Of a DNA stretch of 42,786 nt, positions 8,689 to 14,785 are shown in pieces. Every line of letters begins with the position of its first letter. The stretch's first letter is position 1. A program made the position numbers and the translations under genes. The notes under the pieces were generated by a model, which did not search any database, was not told the DNA's origin, and worked only from the letters and a program-made list of their open reading frames with translations. Source of the DNA: Oscillospiraceae bacterium (lineage in GTDB: Bacteria; Bacillota; Clostridia; Oscillospirales; Oscillospiraceae); NCBI GenBank assembly GCA_017447645.1, contig JAFSNA010000079.1, positions 1-42,786 of the forward strand, given 5' to 3'.

Positions 8689-9768
8689 TCACTTTTTCCC
8701 TGAAGCCAAAATGCTTTCATACTGTTTCAAGGTATCGGCCGCGATCACATTCCAGGCATATCGTTCGAGAACGGCCTTTCTGCCGTTTTCTCCGAACTCC
8801 TGCCAACGGGAACGATCCCGGACAGCATCGACAAGATGTCCGGCAATATCCTCCGCGTCCGTTTTGGCGACCCAGCCGGCCCGGGCGGCTGCGATCTCAC
8901 CGCCGAGCGCCGTTCCCTCCGTCACCAGACAAGGAAGGCCGTAACTCATGGCCTCAAGGATTCCCAAAGGCATTCCCTCGAAGCGCGAGGTCTGAATGAA
9001 CAGATCGGAGTCGAGAAGCTTTTGGATTTTCTCTTCACCCAGAACCTCATGATGTAAAAAAACGACATCCTCAACGTCGTTTTCCCGGATCAGCCTTTCC
9101 ACATTCTCGTAGCGGCCGGCATAATCCGGTCCGTATATCTCAATGCGGCACCTGTTTTCCTGCAGGAAAGCCTTTGAAAGCGAGGCCGCCCTGATCATCA
9201 GGTCAAGTCCTTTGTGATAGGCGTCCAGACGGCCGATAAACACGATCTTTGCGCCGCTTTGACTAAAAACGGTTTTTTTCCTTTCCGGAACCGAAACACC
9301 GTTCGTTGCGACAAACTTTTTTGTTTCGAACGCTGTGCTGTCGAGCTCTTTTTGCGAGAGGCACTGAATGGCGACCGCATGAGAAACGAAATCGTTGAAC
9401 AGCAAAAAGTTGGCAAGCGCTTTCTTGAGGTGTTTTTTCCGCTGCGCTTCCGCCCCAAGTTCTCCGTGCGGAATAATGACATAAGGAATACCGTTTTTTC
9501 TCAGATTATCAGCTATTTTGAGATATGCCGGCCTGTAGCACTCTTGAAAAACAGCTAAATCAGGTCTGTCGAACGGCTTTGGGAGCCTTCTGACATCAAA
9601 TGGCTTTCTATAGACAAGCTGTCTCGGAGCGCCGGATATTTCAATCCCGTTTACATTAACCAGCGCTGTTTCGGAAAAAAGTCCTTGAGCAATTACATGC
9701 TGCAGTGCGGCAATGCACACGCCGCTCGTTTTTGAATTGTCTATACAGGCAAAATGAAGAATCACCAT
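8689..9768 (-). CDS. Glycosyltransferase family 4
   Basis: This 359-residue GT-B enzyme has KIVFIGRLDAYHKGLDLMI at 174-192 (start of the C-terminal Rossmann domain) and the E-x7-E retaining-transferase motif EGMPLGILE (E264, E272), typical of GT4. It would add a sugar from an NDP donor to the lipid-linked intermediate in the cytoplasm. GAGGT lies about ten bases upstream of the ATG. The product is soluble, with no membrane span. It sits 55 bp after the GT2 gene. Donor and linkage cannot be told from sequence. Confidence 0.88.
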   Translation of the reverse strand: MVILHFACIDNSKTSGVCIAALQHVIAQGLFSETALVNVNGIEISGAPRQLVYRKPFDVRRLPKPFDRPDLAVFQECYRPAYLKIADNLRKNGIPYVIIPHGELGAEAQRKKHLKKALANFLLFNDFVSHAVAIQCLSQKELDSTAFETKKFVATNGVSVPERKKTVFSQSGAKIVFIGRLDAYHKGLDLMIRAASLSKAFLQENRCRIEIYGPDYAGRYENVERLIRENDVEDVVFLHHEVLGEEKIQKLLDSDLFIQTSRFEGMPLGILEAMSYGLPCLVTEGTALGGEIAAARAGWVAKTDAEDIAGHLVDAVRDRSRWQEFGENGRKAVLERYAWNVIAADTLKQYESILASGKK

Positions 9769-9823
9769 TTTTGTGCTACCTCAGCTTTTCGGTCATTCGC
9801 CGTATTGTCAGTTCTTCCTCAGG

Positions 9824-10843
9824 TCAGTTCTCTGTTTTACTCCTGCTCACTCTATATTTCAGCATCCCTGCGATCCCGACGATCGTTCCCGCTCCGTACG
9901 AAATGTGCAACAGCAGGAAGAGCAACGGCAAAAAGAGAAAAAGCGCATTCCTCTCTTTACAGCCCAAAAAGGCCAGTACCGTCATGGCAATGCAGACAAA
10001 GGCATAGGCTCCCCAGAGCAGAGCAGCAGGCCAGGTTATTCCGACTGCGCAAAGTACAGCGCAAAGAATGATGGCCAGAACAAAGGTCAGTGGGACAAAG
10101 TGGTAGAGTGAAAAGCACCTCGGTTCGACGCCAAGTGTTCTTCCGATCCAATAACCGTTGAGATATTTCTGCTTGAGAAGCTTCCCCAGATCGGGCCTGG
10201 TCACGCGCCAGGAAACGATCTCCGGGTCATAATAGAATCTGTAACCGGCCCGACGCATGCGGTAGTGCATCTCGTTGTCTTCCGTCCGCGTCAGCATATC
10301 ATTATACGTTCCGACCCGATCGAAGACTGCTTTACGATACATGGCAAAAGCTGCCGTACTGACATATCGTGGGGTATCTGCCCGTCTGAATGCGGCGACG
10401 CTTCCCCCGAACATGGAGTTTTCCGCTTCGTTGAGAACGATTCCAAAAGGGCTGTTTTCTCCCGGAACGCTGACCACCTTGCCGCCGCAGATATCTTCTC
10501 CGTTCTGAATATCTCTGACATTCAGTTCGATAAAGTTCTCCGGGATCGACGCATGCGCGTCGACGCGGAGGATCGCCTCCCCCTGCGCCGCAGCGAGGGC
10601 CACGTTCCAGCCGCACGGAAGCGTCTTCTTCGGGTTGTCCAAAACCTTGACCTGCCGAAAGCTCTTTTCCTCATGCTGAAAGCGCAGCATTTCCGCTTTC
10701 GTTGAATCTGAGGAAATCCCATCTACCAGAATGACCTCGATCAGCTCATGCGGATAGGTCTGACGCTTAAGGCAGTCAAAAAGCGCGCCGATCGTGGACG
10801 CTGCGTTGAGAGCGACCACGATAAATGTAACCGTCAAGTCCAT
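9824..10843 (-). CDS. Glycosyltransferase family 2 with C-terminal membrane spans
   Basis: The 339-residue protein has an N-terminal GT-A domain with VTFIVVALNAASTI at the start, the metal-binding DAHA motif at 95-98 (DxD position) and the catalytic-base region TEDNE at 187-191. Residues from about 245 to 325 form three or four membrane spans, as in ExoA-like GT2 enzymes of exopolysaccharide pathways. Its ribosome site AAGGAGATCCG precedes the ATG, and it starts 9 bp after the phosphoglycosyl transferase stop. It probably adds the second sugar of the repeat unit, by analogy with operon order elsewhere. Confidence 0.88.
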   Translation of the reverse strand: MDLTVTFIVVALNAASTIGALFDCLKRQTYPHELIEVILVDGISSDSTKAEMLRFQHEEKSFRQVKVLDNPKKTLPCGWNVALAAAQGEAILRVDAHASIPENFIELNVRDIQNGEDICGGKVVSVPGENSPFGIVLNEAENSMFGGSVAAFRRADTPRYVSTAAFAMYRKAVFDRVGTYNDMLTRTEDNEMHYRMRRAGYRFYYDPEIVSWRVTRPDLGKLLKQKYLNGYWIGRTLGVEPRCFSLYHFVPLTFVLAIILCAVLCAVGITWPAALLWGAYAFVCIAMTVLAFLGCKERNALFLFLPLLFLLLHISYGAGTIVGIAGMLKYRVSRSKTEN

Positions 10844-10852
10844 CGGATCTCC

Positions 10853-11548
10853 TTATTTGTAATCCTTGCCGCCGACCGCACCGATCGTTCTGAACATCGT
10901 CCCCAGTTCCCTAAACAAACGGAAGCTTTTCAGCTCAGCGAGATTCCACTTCATCTTTTCAGGCAGCACTTTCTCGAGATAAACCCGATCCACATCGTCC
11001 GCCGCGCTGAGAAGAACATCTTCATCCTTGTAGCGGATGCTCGCCTCGCTTGTGATCCCGGCGGGAAGAAGAAGCGTCGCGTAGTATTCCGGCTTATACT
11101 GCTCCACATATTTGACCGCCTCCGGGCGCGTTCCGACAAAGCTCATATCACCGACGATGACGTCGAATAGCTGTGGCAGCTCATCCAGACGCAGGTGCCG
11201 AAGCTTTTCCCCCGCCTTTGTGATTCGCTTGTCGTTTCCGACGGTGACGGCCGTACCGATCTGATCGGCATTGGCGACCATTGTCCGGAATTTGTGGATG
11301 CGAAAGTGTTTTCCGTCCCTCGTCACGCGCTCCTGCCGATAAAAAACCGGGCCTTCGCTGTCCGTTTTGATCCAGACAGCAATGATTATCATCGGGATCG
11401 CCAAAAGAGCAAGAAGAACGATCGCGGCAACGAGATCAAACAAGCGTTTGACCGCAAGCTGAACGCGTTTTTTATCCAACAGCTCATAATACGGTCTCAC
11501 TTCGGGCGTTTTTAAGCGATCCGGCAGCTTTTCCCACGCAGTAAGCAT
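10853..11548 (-). CDS. Undecaprenyl-phosphate sugar phosphotransferase (initiating PGT)
   Basis: This 231-residue protein is a small monotopic phosphoglycosyl transferase. One hydrophobic re-entrant segment (about 38-60) is followed by GPVFYRQERV, KFRTM at 86-90, the catalytic Asp-Glu pair in LDELPQ (D122, E123) and FVGTRPE at 137-143. It transfers a sugar-1-phosphate from a UDP donor to undecaprenyl phosphate and so starts the repeat unit. ATG 11548 (GGGAG upstream) is preferred to an in-frame GTG at 11563. The gene begins 22 bp after the DegT aminotransferase gene, so the first sugar may be an amino sugar, as in PglC/EpsL-type systems; that is inference. Confidence 0.9.
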   Translation of the reverse strand: MLTAWEKLPDRLKTPEVRPYYELLDKKRVQLAVKRLFDLVAAIVLLALLAIPMIIIAVWIKTDSEGPVFYRQERVTRDGKHFRIHKFRTMVANADQIGTAVTVGNDKRITKAGEKLRHLRLDELPQLFDVIVGDMSFVGTRPEAVKYVEQYKPEYYATLLLPAGITSEASIRYKDEDVLLSAADDVDRVYLEKVLPEKMKWNLAELKSFRLFRELGTMFRTIGAVGGKDYK

Positions 11549-11570
11549 TGCTCCATCTCCCACTCGTCTG

Positions 11571-12878
11571 TCATCGCGTCATTTCTCTCAGCGCTTCACA
11601 TACATAGGCTACGTCTTCATCGGAAAGCAGCGTATGCAGAGGCAGAGAGATCAGGTTATGGTAGTAATCATAAGCGTTGGGGTACTGCGAGCAATCGCTG
11701 CCGTATGCCGTCATCATGGGCAGCGGTTTGTAGTGAACATTGGCAAAAATCCCCCATTCCGCCAGTTTCCCAATGATCTGCCCACGTTTTTCTTCGTCCG
11801 TTTCTGGGATGCGGATCAAGTACAGATGATTTGAACTGTCCATTTTTGCCGTGTGATGGTTCAGATGGAAGATGCCAAGCTCATCGCAGGTCTTGTCGTA
11901 TTGCTCGATAATACTTCTGCGTCTTTCCAGCATGGAAGGATAGCGATCCAGCTGACGCAGTCCGATCGATGCAAGAATATCCGTCATGTTGCATTTATAC
12001 CAAGGCCCAATGATATCATATTCCCAAGAACCAGGCGTAGATTTTGCCAATGCGTCTTTACTTTGTCCGTGCAGGGACAAGAGCTGAAACATATGATAGA
12101 TCTCAGCATCTTTGATTCCATCCAGCGGGAGCCATGTGCTTGCTCCTCCCTCAGCTGTCGTGATGTTTTTCACGGCGTGGAAACTGAAGCTTGTAAAGTC
12201 CGCGATCTGTCCGCAATTTTTCCTTTCGCCGAAAAAGGCGCGGCTCGCGCCAAGACTGTGCGCGCTGTCTGCGATGACCGCAGCGCGTCCCAATGTTTTC
12301 TGGATACGGGAACTGATATCACCGAGAGACGTCCCGTCGCTTTCGCACGGCTTGAAAAGATACCTTTTGCGGCGAACGATATTGAATACCCTGTCATAGT
12401 CGCACACAATCCCGCCGAGATCGACCGTGACAATTGCCTTTGTCTTTTCCGAAATGGCTTCCTCCAGTTGAGTGTAATCCATCTCCGGCATATGGCTGAC
12501 GGGGTCGCCGTCCTTTTGGATATCGATAAATCTGACGGTAGCGCCGCAGTGTATCGCCGCGCTGGCTGTGGCGGTATAGGTGTAGGCGGGAACGATCACC
12601 TCGTCGCCGGGGCCGATGCCGAGAATACGCAGATTCAGCTCCTCCGCAGCCGTGGCGGAATTCAAGCATACCACGCGATCAGCGTATCGGGCGGTGTTCT
12701 CGGGAGTCTGGCAATCCACATCGGTGCGCCCGGTTTCAATATAAGCCGCGATTCGCCTTTCCAGCAGCTTTGTGCGTGGGCCAGTCGTAATCCAGCCAGA
12801 GCGCAAAGCCTCGGTTACCTCGGCGATCTCCAGTTCAGAAATGTCGGGCGGGCTGAACGAAATTTTTCTTTTCATCAT
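11571..12878 (-). CDS. DegT/DnrJ/EryC1/StrS sugar aminotransferase
   Basis: The 435-residue PLP enzyme has its Schiff-base lysine K237 in the motif FSFHAVKNIT and ends with the family's HYKPLPMM and LISLPLH blocks. Such enzymes aminate NDP-keto-sugars. It is longer than usual because an insert of roughly 30 residues (about 168-195) splits the strand leading to ADSAHSLGA. The start is ATG 12878, with GGAG nine bases upstream; a second ATG follows at once at 12875. An in-frame ATG at 12980 would add 34 non-family residues and is preceded by no good ribosome site. It is the first gene of the operon, about 120 nt behind the promoter. No dehydratase is nearby to supply the keto-sugar. Confidence 0.88.
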   Translation of the reverse strand: MMKRKISFSPPDISELEIAEVTEALRSGWITTGPRTKLLERRIAAYIETGRTDVDCQTPENTARYADRVVCLNSATAAEELNLRILGIGPGDEVIVPAYTYTATASAAIHCGATVRFIDIQKDGDPVSHMPEMDYTQLEEAISEKTKAIVTVDLGGIVCDYDRVFNIVRRKRYLFKPCESDGTSLGDISSRIQKTLGRAAVIADSAHSLGASRAFFGERKNCGQIADFTSFSFHAVKNITTAEGGASTWLPLDGIKDAEIYHMFQLLSLHGQSKDALAKSTPGSWEYDIIGPWYKCNMTDILASIGLRQLDRYPSMLERRRSIIEQYDKTCDELGIFHLNHHTAKMDSSNHLYLIRIPETDEEKRGQIIGKLAEWGIFANVHYKPLPMMTAYGSDCSQYPNAYDYYHNLISLPLHTLLSDEDVAYVCEALREMTR

Positions 12879-13003
12879 TTTCTTCGTCTCCGTAAGACAA
12901 AATATGCTGTTGCGGAACAGATGACGCTGAAGAAGGGCATTCAAAAGCCAGTCAGAATCAAAAAGCACGGGAAAATGCATTTGATCCCATTATTTTTCAT
13001 ATT

Positions 13004-13032
13004 ATTATAGCATACGACAGCGCAATAATCAA
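13004..13032 (-). promoter_or_regulatory. SigA-type promoter of the polysaccharide operon
   Basis: On the minus strand the -35 is TTGATT (13027-13032), the spacer is 17 bp and the -10 is TATAAT (13004-13009) with an extended TGC in front. The predicted start near 12997 leaves a leader of about 120 nt before the DegT gene. No other convincing promoter was seen through the 13-kb cluster. Confidence 0.75.
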
Positions 13033-13033
13033 T

Positions 13034-13066
13034 AAAAAAGCCTTTCCCGACAACAAGGAAGGGCCT
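13034..13066 (-). terminator. Intrinsic terminator upstream of the polysaccharide promoter
   Basis: On the minus strand an imperfect stem of about 8 bp (arms 13057-13064 and 13040-13047) is followed by six T. It lies directly before the -35 of the polysaccharide promoter and would insulate it from transcription arriving from the tRNA side. Confidence 0.6.
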
Positions 13067-13280
13067 CGCTTCGCCATGCTTCAGACACCCGAAAACGAGT
13101 GACTCAGTAAACGGGCAAATGCATCCTGCCGGGAGCCCGGAACAAAAACTAACACGAACGATAACCAGTCCACAACAACGCTGGCGCATCGGACGAATAT
13201 ATATCTGAACCGGTATCCAAATCGGAGCCCAGCGCAGCGGGTCCGATTTGGATAGAAGACGCCATGAAGCACAGATGAAG
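13067..13280. other. Structured non-coding stretch between tRNA-Leu and the polysaccharide promoter
   Basis: No supported gene lies here. It contains a perfect 12-bp inverted repeat (13215-13226 and 13242-13253, extended inside by CCC/GGG, loop about 8 nt) and a small CCGGG/CCCGG hairpin near 13129-13140. It is bracketed by the terminators at 13034-13066 and 13281-13309. The large palindrome has no T-tract. It could be a folded small RNA, a protein-binding site or remnant intergenic repeat; I cannot decide between these. Confidence 0.4.
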
Positions 13281-13309
13281 AAAAAGCAAGCGCTTTCGCG
13301 CCTGCTTTT
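13281..13309 (-). terminator. Terminator after tRNA-Leu
   Basis: On the minus strand a 12-bp stem with one G-T wobble and a GAAA tetraloop (arms 13298-13309 and 13282-13293) runs into TTTTT. It begins about 28 nt after the encoded CCA end of tRNA-Leu. Confidence 0.8.
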
Positions 13310-13336
13310 CCGAGCCGTGCGGAGTGAACTCCGACG

Positions 13337-13419
13337 TGGTGCGGGCAACAGGACTTGAACCTGCACGGTCGCCCACGGGAACCTAAATCCCGCGTGTCTG
13401 CCAATTCCACCATGCCCGC
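13337..13419 (-). tRNA. tRNA-Leu (anticodon UAG)
   Basis: The minus strand folds as a class II tRNA: acceptor GCGGGCA pairs with TGCCCGC, the anticodon stem CGGGA/TCCCG encloses the loop TTTAGGT (anticodon UAG, reading CUA/CUN), there is a long variable arm, and the T-arm has GGTTCAAGTCC. The discriminator A and CCA end are encoded (13340-13337). Only about 6 nt separate its 5' end from the T-run of the terminator following tRNA-Gly, so it has no room for a promoter of its own. Confidence 0.93.
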
Positions 13420-13425
13420 TGATAT

Positions 13426-13458
13426 AAAAAAACCTATTGCACAGGCAATAGGTTTTTT
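13426..13458 (-). terminator. Perfect hairpin between tRNA-Gly and tRNA-Leu
   Basis: A perfect 14-bp A/T-rich-flanked stem (13427-13440 and 13445-13458, loop of 4) starts at the last base of the tRNA-Gly CCA and ends in a run of seven T on the minus strand. It is a textbook intrinsic terminator by shape, yet the next gene, tRNA-Leu, starts a few bases later. It may act as a partial terminator or as a processing signal. Confidence 0.7.
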
Positions 13459-13533
13459 GGAGCGGCCTACGAGGCTCGAACTCGCTACCTCCACCTTGGC
13501 AAGGTGGCGCTCTACCGGATGAGCTAAGGCCGC
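13458..13533 (-). tRNA. tRNA-Gly (anticodon GCC)
   Basis: The 76-nt minus-strand sequence folds as a standard cloverleaf: acceptor GCGGCCT/AGGCCGC, D-arm with GGTAGAGC, anticodon stem CCACC/GGTGG around TTGCCAA (anticodon GCC), T-arm with GTTCGAGCC, and encoded CCA (13460-13458). Its own promoter lies at 13547-13574. Confidence 0.95.
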
Positions 13534-13546
13534 ATCGGCAACGGTT

Positions 13547-13574
13547 ATTCTACCATACCCTGCCGATTTGTCAA
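13547..13574 (-). promoter_or_regulatory. Promoter of the tRNA-Gly (and tRNA-Leu) unit
   Basis: On the minus strand TTGACA (13569-13574), a 16-bp spacer and TAGAAT (13547-13552) preceded by TGG (extended -10) point to tRNA-Gly, whose 5' end is 13 nt after the -10. It begins 9 bp after the lipoprotein gene's stop. Confidence 0.82.
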
Positions 13575-13582
13575 GGATTATT

Positions 13583-14767
13583 TTATCCGTTCTGCCGCCC
13601 GTCTTCTCCGGAATCCTCATCGCCGTTCGGCCCCTGCGGAAGAGCCTCTTCCTCTGTCAGGTCCGCATAGTGCAGACCTCCCGTGCAGGCGGGATAACTG
13701 GAGATCGTCCAGCGATAATCGTTCCACATGCTTTCGTCGTTGAGCAGGAAGCCGTCCTCGAAGCGGCCGTCATAGCAGCGGCTGACGTCCACGTGGTACC
13801 AGCTGCCGTTCAGTCTGATGACATTCCAGCAGTGTACGACGCCGTCATACTGGCCGTGCACGATCCGGCATTCGATGCCGAGCTGATGGCACAGCTCGAC
13901 ATAGGCGAGGGCAAGTCCTTCGCTGTTGCTCTCCCCCTGGATGAGCGCGTCGAAGCAGCTCGCCGGCGCGTTCTCGGCAAAACGGCAGTTCTCGGTCAGA
14001 TAGCGGCAGGCCGCAAGCGCCCGGTGCGGATCGTCAAGCTTCTCGGCTCCGAGATTGCTCACGACGTCAAGGTTTTTCAGCTGCGCCTTGCAGCGGATCA
14101 GCTCGTCCTCAGCCATACCGTAACGGAAGTTGATCTCGTAGAGCCTCTGGCGGCCGGCGCCGCTGTACATGTAGACCGTGAGCTGCGGCTCCCGTACGCA
14201 GATCGTGGGGTTCTTCCGGTACAGATCGAGCACGATCGAGCGGACGTTTTCCGTCGTCGTGGAGCTCGTGTCGATCAAAAGCGTAACGCGCGATCTGTTT
14301 TCCTCCATCGCGGCGGAAAGGATGTCCTGCAGTCCGACGGAATACGGCAGACGGACGATGTTCGACAGCTCCGTCGCATAGCTGGTGTAATCGATGCTGA
14401 TCGTGCTCTCGTAATAATTCACGATCTTTTCAAGCTCATAGCTCAGATCACGGACGCAATAGGCGCAGAGCGCGTCCTGCGTTCTGACCTGCCAGCAGGC
14501 CATCTCCATGTCCTCCGAAGCGTTCCCGTCGTAATTGGGATCAAAGGCGATGCTTCCTCTGGCCGAACCCTCATAGACCATGCTGATGATGGCCTTTTTC
14601 AGCTCCGCCATATTCCGGACCGTCACTTTCTCCCCGGCATCGCTCTCCGCCTGTGCGGGCGGGACGTAATCGGTCACGGAGACATATTCTTTTTCAAACA
14701 GGCTGCCGCAGCCTGCGAGTAGCAGGCACAGCAGCAGCGCGGAAAGCGCGGTCAGAAGCTTTTTCAT
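13583..14767 (-). CDS. Lipoprotein with degenerate transglutaminase-like domain
   Basis: This 394-residue protein starts with a lipoprotein signal peptide (two Lys, hydrophobic core, lipobox LLAGC with Cys20). Its C-terminal part (about 245-345) follows the transglutaminase-like fold: SNSEGLALAYVELC, then VHCWNVIRLNGSWYHVDVS. The His (H312) and Asp (D327) positions of the triad are kept, but the nucleophile position holds Ser282 instead of Cys, so it may be inactive or bind rather than cleave or crosslink. It would be anchored on the outer face of the membrane. It begins 18 bp after the topoisomerase A-subunit stop and is probably cotranscribed with it. Function unknown. Confidence 0.8.
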   Translation of the reverse strand: MKKLLTALSALLLCLLLAGCGSLFEKEYVSVTDYVPPAQAESDAGEKVTVRNMAELKKAIISMVYEGSARGSIAFDPNYDGNASEDMEMACWQVRTQDALCAYCVRDLSYELEKIVNYYESTISIDYTSYATELSNIVRLPYSVGLQDILSAAMEENRSRVTLLIDTSSTTTENVRSIVLDLYRKNPTICVREPQLTVYMYSGAGRQRLYEINFRYGMAEDELIRCKAQLKNLDVVSNLGAEKLDDPHRALAACRYLTENCRFAENAPASCFDALIQGESNSEGLALAYVELCHQLGIECRIVHGQYDGVVHCWNVIRLNGSWYHVDVSRCYDGRFEDGFLLNDESMWNDYRWTISSYPACTGGLHYADLTEEEALPQGPNGDEDSGEDGRQNG

Positions 14768-14785
14768 CCTATCACCCGGGAAATC

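Noticed and set aside
13081..13620. A minus-strand open frame of 179 codons across both tRNA genes
   Set aside because: It runs through two clear tRNA genes and two terminators, so it cannot be a real protein gene.
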